DNA of 64,000 bases from Pseudomonas sp. MN1F (GCF_009391885.1 NZ_VZII01000006.1:26137-90136), one strand, 5' to 3'. Counted from the first letter of the stretch, positions 28,089 to 37,365 are shown. The notes: generated from the letters alone by a model not told the origin. Made by a program: numbers and translations.

Positions 28089-28730
28089 TCACCAGCGCAG
28101 CAGGCGCGGGCCCAGCCACGCGCCGAGCGCGGTCGGCAGCAGCATGCCAAGCACGTACCACAGGCCCCAGAACGGCACGCCCATCTCCGGGCAGTGCAGG
28201 CAGTAGGCCAAGGTCGCCGTCGACCCGGCCAGCAGGCCGCCAGCGGCTCCAGCCTGGCGCAAACGGGTCGGGGCCAGGCCGCGCAAGGCCCAGAACACGC
28301 TGACCAGCCCTGGCAGCGACAGCAAGGTGATGTTCAGCGCGCAGGTGCGCCAGGTACGGCCCAACAGCAGGTCGGCGCGTGCATCCAGCGGGGCGCCGGC
28401 CAGGCTCAGCGCTGCGCCCAGCCACAGCAGCAGCAAGGGCAGGCCCAGCAGCCCCCAGGCCAGGCCACCGCGCACGCCAGGTGTGGCCAGCCGGCTGGTC
28501 AGCCACAGCCCGAGCACCGCCAGGCTGCTGGGCAACGCCACCTTGGCCCAGAACAGCGGCGTGCGCGCCACCTCGGCCAGGTCGCTGCGTACGCCGTAAA
28601 TGGCCAAGGTCATCAGCACGGCCGCCAGGCCGCCAAGCAGCACGGCCAGCCCCAGGCGCCGGCCGGTGGCGTTGCGCTGCACCGGGCCTTCGCCTGCGGC
28701 CAGCAGGGTGATCAGGTCATCGGTCTTCAT
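28089..28730 (-). CDS. nrsF: NrsF-type membrane anti-sigma factor (DUF1109)
   Basis: A 213-residue inner-membrane protein with about six hydrophobic helices and a short cytoplasmic N-terminus (MKTDDLITLLAAG), the DUF1109/NrsF layout. Cysteines at 130 (WRTCALN) and at 177 and 180 (YCLHCPE) fit the two conserved metal-responsive cysteine positions I recall for Caulobacter NrsF (about 131 and 181). It would hold the sigma factor inactive at the membrane until metal stress. Its ATG overlaps the end of the sigma gene by 14 bases, so the pair is translationally coupled. Confidence 0.85.
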   Translation of the reverse strand: MKTDDLITLLAAGEGPVQRNATGRRLGLAVLLGGLAAVLMTLAIYGVRSDLAEVARTPLFWAKVALPSSLAVLGLWLTSRLATPGVRGGLAWGLLGLPLLLLWLGAALSLAGAPLDARADLLLGRTWRTCALNITLLSLPGLVSVFWALRGLAPTRLRQAGAAGGLLAGSTATLAYCLHCPEMGVPFWGLWYVLGMLLPTALGAWLGPRLLRW

Positions 28731-29304
28731 TGTCGCTCTTACCTCCAATCAACCTGGCCAGTGCCTTCAGGCCGCGGTGTATGCCCACCTTGACCGCTGA
28801 GCTGGAAAGCCCGGTCAGTTGCGCGGTTTCTTCCACCGACAGCCCCTGCAACTTGACATGGACGATCGGCAACCGCTGGCGCTCGGGCAGCTGTTGCAGC
28901 AGCCTGGCCAGGTCGCGGCTGGCTTCGGCCGGCTCGGCATCGCTGCTGGCGAACAGCTCGGCGTCGTCATCCAGTGGCGCGTTATGGGCATCAAAGCGGG
29001 CCCTGCTGCGCAGGTAGTCGACCAGCTTGTAGCGGGCGATCGCCTGCACCCAGGCGGTCAGCGGCTGTTGTGCCTGATAAGTATGCCGTGCGTTGTGCAC
29101 CGCCAGCAGCACCTCCTGCAGCAGGTCCTCGATCTCGGCCGGGCGGCTGGCCAGGCGCCGTCGTAGAAACGCCCGGATATGCAGCGCCAGGGCGGCGAGG
29201 AAGGCCCGGTAGGCCTGCGCGTCGCCCGCCAGCCCGGCCAGCAGCAAGGCTTGCAGCTGGGCTTCGCGCGCATCAAATACTGCCTGTGAGTCAGTTCGCT
29301 GCAT
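28717..29304 (-). CDS. sigF: ECF sigma factor of the SigF-NrsF type
   Basis: A 195-residue ECF sigma factor. Region 2 covers DLLQEVLLAVHNARHTY and VQAIARYKLVDYLRSRA; region 4 covers LPERQRLPIVHVKLQGLSVEETAQLTGLSSSAVKVGIHRG. With NrsF beside it and the bufferin operon facing it, it should read the GTAACC-N16-CGAA promoters in this locus. The start is doubtful. One such promoter on this strand (29320-29295) overlaps the ATG at 29304, so a transcript from it would start inside the frame. The next in-frame candidate is TTG at 29247, which has a poor ribosome-binding site and would give 176 residues. Confidence 0.82.
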   Translation of the reverse strand: MQRTDSQAVFDAREAQLQALLLAGLAGDAQAYRAFLAALALHIRAFLRRRLASRPAEIEDLLQEVLLAVHNARHTYQAQQPLTAWVQAIARYKLVDYLRSRARFDAHNAPLDDDAELFASSDAEPAEASRDLARLLQQLPERQRLPIVHVKLQGLSVEETAQLTGLSSSAVKVGIHRGLKALARLIGGKSDNEDR

Positions 29305-29320
29305 GGGCCGCCTGGGTTAC
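29295..29320 (-). promoter_or_regulatory. SigF-type promoter candidate for sigF-nrsF
   Basis: On the minus strand GTAACC (29320-29315) and CGAA (29298-29295) are separated by exactly 16 bases, the same arrangement as the bufA promoter on the other strand. It would autoregulate the sigma gene, but the -10 element lies just inside the frame as currently read from 29304. Confidence 0.6.
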
Positions 29321-29393
29321 ACCCTGGGTGCATTTTCTGTGAGTGAAACCTTAGGTCGCTGCAGCCACTTGAGCGAAAAATTTTTCCAGGGCT

Positions 29394-29419
29394 GTAACCG
29401 GATCGGCGCACGCCACGAA
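29394..29419 (+). promoter_or_regulatory. SigF-type promoter of the bufferin operon
   Basis: GTAACC (29394-29399), 16 bases, CGAA (29416-29419). This is the motif I recall for Caulobacter SigF-dependent promoters. It lies 56 bases before the bufA start, leaving a leader of about 50 bases with a CTGGAG ribosome-binding site. The orientation and distance fit bufA expression under the adjacent sigma factor. Confidence 0.75.
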
Positions 29420-29475
29420 CTACTCCATGAGCCGCCGGTAAAAGTGCCACGGCCACCCACCCTGGAGACATCAGC

Positions 29476-29763
29476 ATGAAAACCTTAGCCCTCGCCACCG
29501 CTGCCCTGGCCCTCGCGTCGCTGGCAAGCGCCGCCCTGGCAGCCACCCCCACCCAGCCGGCCGGCAGCGGCGCCGCCATGGAAAAGTGCTATGGCGTCGC
29601 CATGGCCGGCAAGAACGACTGCAAGGCAGGTGCCGGCACCACCTGCGCCGGTTCTGCCAAGAAGGATTACGACGGCATGCACTGGAAGAACGTCCCGGCC
29701 GGCACCTGCACTTCGATCAAGACCCCGAACGGCATGGGTTCGCTGACGCCGACCAAGGCCTGA
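29476..29763 (+). CDS. bufA: Bufferin precursor BufA (DUF2282), four-cysteine copper-binding RiPP
   Basis: A 95-residue exported precursor. A signal peptide (1-23, ending SAALAA) precedes a core with four cysteines at 38, 49, 57 and 78 ([23 protein letters not shown]), the BufA1/DUF2282 pattern. In characterised bufferins the MNIO enzyme with its partner converts the central cysteines to thiooxazole-type groups while the outer ones form a disulfide, and the product binds copper in the periplasm. The gene is followed by bufB and bufC, so modification is expected here too. Confidence 0.9.
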   Translation: MKTLALATAALALASLASAALAATPTQPAGSGAAMEKCYGVAMAGKNDCKAGAGTTCAGSAKKDYDGMHWKNVPAGTCTSIKTPNGMGSLTPTKA

Positions 29764-29779
29764 GCAGGGGAGGCCGACC

Positions 29780-30613
29780 ATGAACGGGAATGCAGCACTG
29801 GGCGCCGGGGTCGGGCTCAAGGCCGAGCACTTTGACCAGGCGCTCGCGTGCCGCGCCGAAGGGCTCTGGTTCGAAGTTCACCCGGAGAACTACATGGTCG
29901 GCGGCCCGCGCCTTGCCTGGCTGTTGCGCATCGCCGAGCACCACCCGCTGTCGCTGCACGGCGTGGCGCTGTCGCTGGCGGCCGATGCCGACCCGGACCC
30001 GCAGCACCTGCAGCGTTTGCGCACGCTGATCGACCAGGTCAGGCCGGTGCTGGTGTCCGAGCACCTGGCCTGGTCGACCTGGCGCGGCGCCTATCACCCC
30101 GACCTGCTGCCGTTCCCGCGCAGCAGTGAGGCCCTGGCCCGCATCAGCCGCAACATCCAGCGCAGCCAGGAAGCGCTGGGGCGGCGGATTTCGATCGAGA
30201 ACCCCAGCCATTACCTGCAGCTGGATGGGCATGACTGGGACGAAATCGACTTCCTTGCCGAACTGGCCCGGCGTACCGGTTGCGGGCTGCTGCTGGACGT
30301 CAACAACGTGTACGTCAGTGCGCACAACCTGGGTTTCAGTGCCAGCGATTACCTGGACCGCTTTCCGGCACAGGCGATCAGCGAAGTTCACCTGGCCGGT
30401 TACAGCCACGACGCACAAGGCAGCCTGTTGGTCGACTCGCACGATGCGGGTGTCGCCGAGCCGGTCTGGGCGCTTTACCGGCGCCTGATCGCCCGCATCG
30501 GCCCGCGCCCGACGCTGGTCGAGCGTGATGGCAATGTCCCGCCGTTCAATGAACTGCTCGGCGAACGGGCCATCGCCCAGGCGACCCTTGATAGCCTTGG
30601 AGTGCAGCCATGA
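29780..30613 (+). CDS. bufB: Multinuclear non-heme iron oxygenase BufB (DUF692/MNIO)
   Basis: A 277-residue TIM-barrel enzyme. The metal ligands expected for MNIOs are visible as short motifs: EVHPENY, LHGVALS, SEHLAW, IENPSHY, LLLDVNNVYVSAHN, SEVHLAGYS, DSHD and LVERDGNVP. It would use a two- or three-iron centre and oxygen to modify cysteines of BufA in the cytoplasm before export. It lies 16 bases after bufA and overlaps bufC as ATGA. Confidence 0.93.
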   Translation: MNGNAALGAGVGLKAEHFDQALACRAEGLWFEVHPENYMVGGPRLAWLLRIAEHHPLSLHGVALSLAADADPDPQHLQRLRTLIDQVRPVLVSEHLAWSTWRGAYHPDLLPFPRSSEALARISRNIQRSQEALGRRISIENPSHYLQLDGHDWDEIDFLAELARRTGCGLLLDVNNVYVSAHNLGFSASDYLDRFPAQAISEVHLAGYSHDAQGSLLVDSHDAGVAEPVWALYRRLIARIGPRPTLVERDGNVPPFNELLGERAIAQATLDSLGVQP

Positions 30614-31365
30614 ACCTCACCTTGAGCCAGTTCCAGGACGCCTTCTGCGCCGCATTGCAGGGGCGCCCGGCACCAGGGCTGGCGGCGCTCACCGAACAAC
30701 CGGCGTTCGCGGTGTACCGCAACACGGTCATGGCCGGCTGCGTGGAAGCGCTGTGTGCCAATTTCCCCAGCGTCCTGACCCTGGTCGGGCGCGAATGGAT
30801 GGAGGCTGCCGCAGCGGCCTATGCCCGGCAAGCGCCGCCCGACGATCCCCGGCTGATCCATTACGGCGCGGCCTTCGCCGACTTTATCGAGCAGGCGCAG
30901 GCCCAACACGGTGTGCCGTACCTGGCCGACGTTGCGCGGCTGGATGCCTGCTGGAACGAGGCCTTCAGCGCGCTGGATGCGCCTTGCCTCGACCTGACCG
31001 AACTGGCGGGCATGACGGCCAGCGACCTGGCACGCAGCGTCCTGTACCCCCGCAGCAATGCCCGCTGGCACTGGTGTGAGGCGCATCCAGCCTACCGCCT
31101 CTGGCGCTGCGGCCGCGAGCAGCTGGAGTGGGCAGACGAACTGCCGTGGGCCGGCGAAGGGGTGTTGTTCGTCGGCGGCCCCGAGGGCGTTGCTCACCAG
31201 TCGCTGGAGCAGGGTGGCTGCGCGTTCCTGCAGGCCTGCGCAGCCGGGCAGCCCCTGGAGCAGGCCTCACAGTTTGCCCAACACACCCAACCGGACCTGG
31301 ACTTCGGCGACCTGCTCGGCCGCCTGATCGCTGCACAGGTCTTCTGTCCGCTGAGCTTTCCCTGA
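30610..31365 (+). CDS. bufC: BufC, DUF2063 partner protein of the MNIO enzyme
   Basis: A 251-residue protein with the DUF2063 N-terminal domain ([50 protein letters not shown]). Family members bind the precursor and deliver it to the MNIO, like MbnC in methanobactin synthesis. The ATGA overlap with bufB suggests equal synthesis of the two proteins. The C-terminal part is less conserved and not assignable. Confidence 0.9.
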   Translation: MNLTLSQFQDAFCAALQGRPAPGLAALTEQPAFAVYRNTVMAGCVEALCANFPSVLTLVGREWMEAAAAAYARQAPPDDPRLIHYGAAFADFIEQAQAQHGVPYLADVARLDACWNEAFSALDAPCLDLTELAGMTASDLARSVLYPRSNARWHWCEAHPAYRLWRCGREQLEWADELPWAGEGVLFVGGPEGVAHQSLEQGGCAFLQACAAGQPLEQASQFAQHTQPDLDFGDLLGRLIAAQVFCPLSFP

Positions 31366-31375
31366 GGAAACCACC

Positions 31376-31843
31376 ATGGACCACGTCCACCCCACGCCCT
31401 TGACCAGCAACCTGCGGCACGCCTGGAACCGGCTGGCCGATACCCTGCAACAGCTTCTGGGCGACAGCGTCTTGTGTCTGGTTGCGCGCTTCGGCATTGC
31501 CTCGGTGTTCTTCCTTTCCGGGCGCACCAAGGTCGAAGGCTTGCTGACCATCACGCCGGGCACCTATGAGCTGTTTCGCACCGAATACGCGCTGCCGTTG
31601 ATTTCCCCCTGGCTGGCGGCACACCTGGCCACCTATTCCGAGCACCTGTTCTCGCTGCTGCTGGTGCTGGGCCTGATGACCCGCCTGTCGGCCCTGGCGT
31701 TGCTGGGCATGACCACGGTGATCGAAGTGTTCGTCTACCCCGATGCATGGCCCACCCACCTGACCTGGGCAGGCCTGCTCCTGCTGTTGATTGCGCGAGG
31801 GGCGGGCAGGTTGTCCCTGGATCACCTGCTGAAAGTGCGCTGA
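31376..31843 (+). CDS. DoxX-family membrane protein of the bufferin operon
   Basis: A 155-residue protein with four predicted helices. [23 protein letters not shown] and the [29 protein letters not shown] second segment fit DoxX. Homologues close many bufferin (gig/buf) operons; their role is unclear and may concern membrane redox or metal handling. It starts ten bases after bufC. Its 3' end overlaps the convergent MFS gene by 22 bases. Confidence 0.85.
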   Translation: MDHVHPTPLTSNLRHAWNRLADTLQQLLGDSVLCLVARFGIASVFFLSGRTKVEGLLTITPGTYELFRTEYALPLISPWLAAHLATYSEHLFSLLLVLGLMTRLSALALLGMTTVIEVFVYPDAWPTHLTWAGLLLLLIARGAGRLSLDHLLKVR

Positions 31844-33156
31844 TCGCTGACATCGGCCTGCACATGCAGGGACGTGCGCAGCAACAGCAGCACCGCCCCG
31901 AGCACCGGCAGGCTCACCAGCAACAGCGCGTAGCGCAGCGACTGCATGCGGAACACGGGTTGCAGCAGGTCGCTGAGCAGGCCCGTCAGCAGCGGGCCGG
32001 CCCCCACGCCCAGCAGGGTGCTGACGATGGTCTGCAGGGCCATGGCCGTGCCGCGCTGTTGTGGCGCCACCAGTTGCGTGACCAGGTTGTACGACGGCGC
32101 CACCCACCACACGGCAAAGAAGCTGTACAGCGCACACCACAGCATGGCCACCGGTACCGGCAAGGCGCCCAGGTACATCAGCCGCTCGCTGGGCCACAGC
32201 AGGTAGCTGGCCAGTGCCGAGAGTGCCGCCAGGTGGCCCAGTATCGGCAGTGACAATTGCCAGTGCGCGCCCCGGTGGGCCAGGCGGTCGCTCAGCCAGC
32301 CGCTGAACAGCCCGCCAACGCCGGCAGCGCTGCCGCAGACCACGCCAGCGAGCATGCCGGCATCGCGCAGTGACAGGCCATGGGAGCGCACCAGGAAGCT
32401 GGTGTTCCACATGGCCACGGCATACGAGCCCAGGGTGGTCAGCCCGCCCGCGAGGATCAGCCAGCGGTACGGCGCCAGCGCCCACAGTGCGCGGGCTTCG
32501 GCGCCAAGGCCGAGGCGCGGCGCCGGTGCTGGATGGGCATTCAGGTCCCAGCGGCCACGCGCCGGTTCGCGCACCAGCAGCCCAAGGATGACGGCAAAGG
32601 CCAGGGCCGGCAGCCCGAGGGCGATGAACGCCGTGCGCCAGCCATATTGCTCGACTACCCAGGCGCCGATGCTCAGGCCGATGATCGACGAAAAGGTCGG
32701 TGCGGCGGTGAAGCAGCTGATAGCAAACGAGCGCCGCTGCGGCGGGTACAGGTCGGCAATCAGCGACAGCGATGCCGAGGTGGTCGGCGCTTCGCTCACC
32801 GCCACCAGCATGCGCGCCAGGGCCAGCACCACGAAACTGCCCGCCAGCCCGCAGCTCATGGTGGCCAGCGCCCACAGCAGGCAGGCCAGCGCCAGCAGGC
32901 GCAGCCGTGGCAGGCGGTCGACCAGGCGCCCGGCCGGCAAGCCGAGCAGGGCATAGACGGCCGCGAAGGCCAGGCCCGAGATCAGGCCCAGCGCGCTGTC
33001 ACCGACCTGGAACTCGGCCTTGATCGGCTCGAACATCACCGCCAGGATTTGCCGGCCGACGAAGTTGTCGGCGAACACGGCCGCCAGCAACAGCAGCAGG
33101 CCATGGCTGCGCCAGCCGACCGTGGTGGGCGGCAGGGTAGGCGTGGCGCTGCTCAT
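31822..33156 (-). CDS. MFS transporter, spinster-like
   Basis: A 444-residue carrier with 12 predicted helices. The N-terminal [22 protein letters not shown] and the loop [15 protein letters not shown] match the Spns/aromatic-acid-type MFS seen beside steroid and hydrophobic-acid catabolic genes. The ATG at 33156 overlaps the stop of the flavin reductase gene (ATGA), so the two form a minus-strand operon read from about 34165. A longer GTG start at 33168 is possible. A second, similar MFS lies at 54499. Import of the pathway substrate is likely; direction is not certain. Confidence 0.85.
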   Translation of the reverse strand: MSSATPTLPPTTVGWRSHGLLLLLAAVFADNFVGRQILAVMFEPIKAEFQVGDSALGLISGLAFAAVYALLGLPAGRLVDRLPRLRLLALACLLWALATMSCGLAGSFVVLALARMLVAVSEAPTTSASLSLIADLYPPQRRSFAISCFTAAPTFSSIIGLSIGAWVVEQYGWRTAFIALGLPALAFAVILGLLVREPARGRWDLNAHPAPAPRLGLGAEARALWALAPYRWLILAGGLTTLGSYAVAMWNTSFLVRSHGLSLRDAGMLAGVVCGSAAGVGGLFSGWLSDRLAHRGAHWQLSLPILGHLAALSALASYLLWPSERLMYLGALPVPVAMLWCALYSFFAVWWVAPSYNLVTQLVAPQQRGTAMALQTIVSTLLGVGAGPLLTGLLSDLLQPVFRMQSLRYALLLVSLPVLGAVLLLLRTSLHVQADVSDQRTFSR

Positions 33157-34136
33157 CGCGGTGCCCACAGGTCCGGCAGGCCGGGGTCGCTGACCACGAT
33201 CAGGCGCTTGAGCAACACCTTCAGCGCCTGGGCATCGGCCTCACCGAGCTTGCCGATGAGGTCTTCCTCCACCACCTTGGCCAGCGCCACCTGCTGCAAC
33301 GACAGCTCGCGGCCATTGGCGGTCAGCACGAAGCGCAACTGTGCAGCATCGCCTTCGATGGCCACCAGGCCCTGGCGTTCGAGGAAGCGCATGCCGGCCA
33401 GGGTGACCACGTGGCCGGTGTAGCTGACGAAGGTGTTGAGTTCGCCCAAGGTCAGGTTGTCGCGGATCGACAGCACCGCCAGCACGAAGAACGCCTGTTC
33501 ATCCAGTTGCTGGTTGCTGAGCAGTTGGCGCAACTGGTTGAGCACCTGGTAGTGGCCGCGGCCGAGCAGGTAGCCGAGCAGGTCTTCGGTATAGCTGCAT
33601 TCCGGTGGCGGCGGCGTGGTGGCCAGGCGCAGCTCGCTGCGCGGCTTGCGCGTGGCCAGGGCGTACTGGCCGCTCTGGAAGGCCAGCGGTGCGCGGTCGC
33701 TGTGGTCGAAGGCCAGCACCTCGCCAACGAAGATCACATGGTCGCCGCCTTCATACTGGAAGGCGGTGCGGCACTGGAAGCGCGCGGTGCAGTCCTGCAG
33801 CAGCGGGGCATCGCTGATGCCGTTGTCGAGCTCGACTTCGGCGAACTTGTCCTCGCCCTGGGTGGCGAAGCGGCCAGACAGCTTCTCTTGCCCGATCGAC
33901 AACACATGCACGTTCCAGTGCTTGCCGTTGCTGAACGCCGGCAGGCTGCGCGCCTGCTTGGACAGGCTCCACAACACCAGTGGCGGGTTCAGCGACACCG
34001 AGTTGAAGCTGTTGGCGGTAATGCCCACGGGCGCGCCGTCTTCGCCCTGGGAGGTGATGATGGTGACACCGGTGGTGAAGGTGCCAAGTGCGGCGCGGAA
34101 GGCCTGGGGGTCGAAACCGATCTGTGGGGTTGCCAT
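33153..34136 (-). CDS. Flavin reductase with a C-terminal MarR-like domain (C1-HpaH type)
   Basis: A 327-residue fusion. Residues 1-165 are a flavin reductase-like FMN-binding split barrel (GTFTTGVTIITSQ, PVGITANSFNSVSLNPPLVLWSLSK). Residues 175-327 form a winged-helix, MarR-like domain (FFVLAVLSIRDNLTLGELNTFVSYTGHVVTLAGMRFLERQ region). The p-hydroxyphenylacetate hydroxylase reductase C1 of Acinetobacter has this layout, the MarR-like part acting as an effector-sensing autoinhibitory domain. It would supply reduced flavin to a separate monooxygenase, but none is encoded in the window. ATG 34136 was chosen over 34199, which only adds a non-conserved tail. Confidence 0.82.
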   Translation of the reverse strand: MATPQIGFDPQAFRAALGTFTTGVTIITSQGEDGAPVGITANSFNSVSLNPPLVLWSLSKQARSLPAFSNGKHWNVHVLSIGQEKLSGRFATQGEDKFAEVELDNGISDAPLLQDCTARFQCRTAFQYEGGDHVIFVGEVLAFDHSDRAPLAFQSGQYALATRKPRSELRLATTPPPPECSYTEDLLGYLLGRGHYQVLNQLRQLLSNQQLDEQAFFVLAVLSIRDNLTLGELNTFVSYTGHVVTLAGMRFLERQGLVAIEGDAAQLRFVLTANGRELSLQQVALAKVVEEDLIGKLGEADAQALKVLLKRLIVVSDPGLPDLWAPR

Positions 34137-34196
34137 GGCTGGCCTCATGCGGGGTGGCTTTTGTGCGCCCAGTATTGGCCTGCAGGCCTTGCCGGG

Positions 34197-34214
34197 CATC
34201 GTCTCAACGGACTA
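34197..34214 (-). promoter_or_regulatory. Island operator C (minus orientation)
   Basis: Read on the minus strand: TAGTC-CGTTGA-GACGATG. The GACGATG half faces the flavin reductase gene, 60 bases from its start codon. A -10-like AATACT lies 20 bases downstream (34176-34171). It is one of seven copies of the same dyad in this island. Confidence 0.7.
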
Positions 34215-34231
34215 ACGCAGTTGCTCGATTC

Positions 34232-34249
34232 TGGTCCGATCGGACGAGG
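34232..34249 (+). promoter_or_regulatory. Island operator E (plus orientation)
   Basis: TGGTC-CGATCG-GACGAGG. The inner 12 bases GTCCGATCGGAC are a perfect palindrome. The site points at the aldehyde dehydrogenase gene (start 34321), with a -10-like TAGTGT 20 bases downstream (34270-34275). It is 33 bases from operator C, which faces the other way. Confidence 0.7.
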
Positions 34250-34320
34250 CGCAGCCCCCGCGCCATGGCTAGTGTGGCGCCATGCGCATCGGGCGCAGTC
34301 AACAGCCAGAGGAGACACCC

Positions 34321-35757
34321 ATGCCACCCGTTTCGTCATCGGTCCAGGCGCTCAGCGGTCTGTTATCGCGGCAGCAAAGCGCCTTCGTCGGCGAGGGCGC
34401 CGTCACCGCCGAACGCCGTCGCCAGCGCCTGCAGCAGGTGATCGACCTGCTGGTGCACCACCATCAGAGCCTGACCCAGGCCATCGACAAGGATTTCGGC
34501 GGCCGGCCTGCCGGCTTCAGCCTGATGAACGATGTGCTCGGTGCCCTGGCCAGCCTCAAGCACGCCAGGGACCACCTGCAGCAGTGGATGGCCGATGAGC
34601 CCAGAGCGCCTTTCGCCCCCTACGACCAGCTCGGCGCCAAGGCCTGGGTGCGTTACCAGCCCAAGGGCACGGTGGGCATCATCGGCACCTGGAATGCCCC
34701 GCTGTACACCCTGTTCAGCCCGCTGGCATCGGCCCTTGCCGCCGGCAACCGGGCCATCCTCAAACCCTCCGAGGTGCTGCCGCGCACGGCAGCACTGGTC
34801 GCCGAACTGTGCGCCGCGCACCTTGACCCGCTGGAGGTGGCGGTAGTGACCGGCGGCCCGGAGCTGGCCGATGCCTTCACCGCCCAACCGTTCGATCACC
34901 TGGTGTTCACCGGCAGCACGGCGGTAGGTCGTAAGGTGATGGCCAATGCCGCGCAGAATCTGGTGCCGGTGACCCTGGAGCTGGGCGGCAAGTCGCCGGT
35001 GATCGTCTCCGCCAGTGCCGACCTGGCCAAGGCCGCGCACAGCATCGCCGTGGCCAAGGCCACCAATGCCGGGCAGATCTGCATCAACCCAGACCTGGTC
35101 TATGTGCCCAGGGCGATGCAAGAGGGCTTCATCGCCGAACTGCGCGCCGCCTACATTGCACTGAACCCGAGCGTGGCCGGCAACCCGGATGTGGTGGCCG
35201 TGGTCAATGCCCGGCACCTGGCGCGGGTCGAGGCGTTGGTGCAGGATGCGCAGCAGCTTGGTGTGCGTGTCGAGACGATGCCCGAGGTGGCCCCCTGCAG
35301 CGCGGGTGAACGCCGTCGGCCGTTGAGCGTGGTGGTCAACCCGCCCGAGCAGGCGCAGATCATGCACGAAGAAATCTTCGGCCCGGCGCTGGTGGTGCTG
35401 GCCTATGACGCGCTGGACGAGGCCATTGCCCAGATCAACAGCCGGCCCCGGCCGCTGGCGCTGTACTACTTCGGTGAAGACCTGCAGGAGCAACAGCGGG
35501 TGCTAGACCACACGCTGTCGGGCGGGGTAACGCTCAACGACGTGATGATGCATGCCGCCCTGCACGACGCGCCGTTTGGCGGTGTCGGCGCCTCGGGCAT
35601 GGGGCATTATCACGGCCGTGAGGGGTTCCTGCAGTTCAGCCACCTGCGCAGCGTGTTCCAGGCCCCGGCGCACGACCCGCGCCGCGAGTGGGGGCTGCTG
35701 CCACCCTATGGCGAGCACTACCTCGCCGCCATGCTGGCCCAGGTCACTGCCGACTGA
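34321..35757 (+). CDS. Aldehyde dehydrogenase of the coniferyl-aldehyde dehydrogenase type
   Basis: A 478-residue aldehyde dehydrogenase lacking the long N-terminal segment of classical forms. Catalytic Cys254 lies in NAGQICINPDLV and Glu220 in LELGGKSP. The WNAPLYTLFSPLASALAAGN block is typical of the CalB/fatty-aldehyde subgroup, which takes bulky or aromatic aldehydes. If the island degrades a steroid acid, this is the candidate for oxidising the side-chain aldehyde left by an aldolase, as Sad does in P. stutzeri Chol1. ATG 34321 has an AGAGGAGA site. Operator E lies 71 bases upstream. Confidence 0.85.
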   Translation: MPPVSSSVQALSGLLSRQQSAFVGEGAVTAERRRQRLQQVIDLLVHHHQSLTQAIDKDFGGRPAGFSLMNDVLGALASLKHARDHLQQWMADEPRAPFAPYDQLGAKAWVRYQPKGTVGIIGTWNAPLYTLFSPLASALAAGNRAILKPSEVLPRTAALVAELCAAHLDPLEVAVVTGGPELADAFTAQPFDHLVFTGSTAVGRKVMANAAQNLVPVTLELGGKSPVIVSASADLAKAAHSIAVAKATNAGQICINPDLVYVPRAMQEGFIAELRAAYIALNPSVAGNPDVVAVVNARHLARVEALVQDAQQLGVRVETMPEVAPCSAGERRRPLSVVVNPPEQAQIMHEEIFGPALVVLAYDALDEAIAQINSRPRPLALYYFGEDLQEQQRVLDHTLSGGVTLNDVMMHAALHDAPFGGVGASGMGHYHGREGFLQFSHLRSVFQAPAHDPRREWGLLPPYGEHYLAAMLAQVTAD

Positions 35758-35789
35758 TGCGTAATAACAACAATGAAGAACAGGACGCC

Positions 35790-37361
35790 ATGAGTAATCA
35801 GACCCAAGATCCGCATTCCACTGCTACCTCCAGCTGGTCACGTCGCAGCGTGCTCAAGGCCGGCGCCGTCGGCCTGGGCGTTGGCGTGCTGGGGCGCTAT
35901 GCCGACGCCGCAGCCACCGGCCTGTCTGCCGCTGACTACCAAGGCCTGGACGCCTGGGCCATGGCCGAGGCGGTGCGTGCCGGCAGCCTCAGTGGCGAAG
36001 AGCTGCTGGCGGCCGCACTGGCCCGGCATGCCGCCGTCAACCCAAGGGTCGGCGCCGTGAACATGCTGCACGAGGCTTACGCCCAAGCCCTGCTGGCCCG
36101 TCGCCGCGCCGCTGGCGACAGCGCCAAGGGCGCGCTGGCCGGCGTGCCGCTGCTGCTCAAGGACCTCAATACCTACCTGCAAGGCACGCCGACCAGCCAT
36201 GGCTGCCGGCTGTTCCGCGACGCGCCGCCGGCCACGGTCACCAGCACCCTGATCGCCCGCTACGAGCAGGCCGGCGCGGTACCGTTCGGCAAGACCACCT
36301 GCCCGGAATTCGGCCTGACCACCACCACCGAATCGCTGCTCTGGGGCCAGACCCACAACCCGTGGAACCTGGCCATGAGCGCTGGCGGCTCATCCGGTGG
36401 CGCCGCCGCAGCGGTGGCCGCTGGCATCGTCCCGGTGGCCCATGCCACCGACGGCGGCGGCTCGATCCGCATCCCGGCGTCGTACTGCGGCCTGGTCGGG
36501 CTCAAGCCCAGCCGCTACCGCACGCCCAGTGGCCCGCTGCATTTCGAGGGCTGGTTCGGTGCCAGCGTCGGCAATGTGGTGTCGCGCACGCTGCGTGACA
36601 CCGCGCTGTTCCTCGATGCCGGGCAGGGCCACGAGGCTGGCAGCGCCTATTGGAGCGCGCCGCTGGAGCGCCCATATGTGGACGAATTGCAGCGCGCCCC
36701 GGGCAAGTTGCGCGTGGCCGTGGTGCGCCAGTCGCTGACCGGTGCGCCGCTGGATCCGGCGATTGCCGCCACCCTGGAACAGACCATCAAGCAGTTGCAG
36801 GGCCTCGGTCATGAGCTCGAAGAGTTGCAGCTGACCGTGGACCCCCGCGAGCTGTTCGGTGCCCATGGCACGGTGATCGGCACCGCGCTGACTAGCCTGG
36901 TGCACGAGCGCGAGCAGGCGCTGGGCCGTGCAGCCGGCCCGGGCGACCTGGAGCAGATCACCCAGGTGGTGCTGGAACGGGCCCGCGCCACCAATGGCGA
37001 GGCGATGTACCGCGCCCGGCAAAGCTTCGAGCGCATCGGCGCGGCGATGGAGCAGCCGTTCACCCGCTTCGATGTGATCCTCTCACCGGTCACCGCCAAC
37101 CTCACCCCGGCCCTGGGCCAGCTCAGCCTCGACCAGCGCTGGGACAGCTACGCCCAGCGGGCGATGGGCAGCGCCGGCTTCACCGTGCTGGCCAACGTCA
37201 GCGGCCAGCCATCGCTGTCGCTGCCACTGGGGCAGAGCGACAGCGGCTTGCCGGTGGGCATGCTGTTCACCGCCCGGCTCGGCGGCGAAGACCTGCTGCT
37301 GCGCCTGGCCAGCCAACTGGAGCAGGACCGCCCGTGGGCTGGGCGGCGGGCGCAGCTGTAG
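35790..37361 (+). CDS. Tat-exported amidase-signature hydrolase
   Basis: A 523-residue amidase. The N-terminus is a Tat signal ([19 protein letters not shown], twin Arg at 18-19). The Ser-Ser-Lys triad is complete: Lys124 in LLLKDLN, Ser201 in SAGGSSGG and Ser225 in [10 protein letters not shown], with the 24-residue Ser-Ser spacing seen in the family. It should hydrolyse an amide bond in the periplasm. In a bile-acid island the obvious job would be removing glycine or taurine from conjugated bile salts before uptake. Other amides are possible. Start ATG 35790 has an AGGA site; an ATG at 35757 overlaps the previous stop but lacks one. Confidence 0.85.
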   Translation: MSNQTQDPHSTATSSWSRRSVLKAGAVGLGVGVLGRYADAAATGLSAADYQGLDAWAMAEAVRAGSLSGEELLAAALARHAAVNPRVGAVNMLHEAYAQALLARRRAAGDSAKGALAGVPLLLKDLNTYLQGTPTSHGCRLFRDAPPATVTSTLIARYEQAGAVPFGKTTCPEFGLTTTTESLLWGQTHNPWNLAMSAGGSSGGAAAAVAAGIVPVAHATDGGGSIRIPASYCGLVGLKPSRYRTPSGPLHFEGWFGASVGNVVSRTLRDTALFLDAGQGHEAGSAYWSAPLERPYVDELQRAPGKLRVAVVRQSLTGAPLDPAIAATLEQTIKQLQGLGHELEELQLTVDPRELFGAHGTVIGTALTSLVHEREQALGRAAGPGDLEQITQVVLERARATNGEAMYRARQSFERIGAAMEQPFTRFDVILSPVTANLTPALGQLSLDQRWDSYAQRAMGSAGFTVLANVSGQPSLSLPLGQSDSGLPVGMLFTARLGGEDLLLRLASQLEQDRPWAGRRAQL

Positions 37362-37365
37362 CGCC

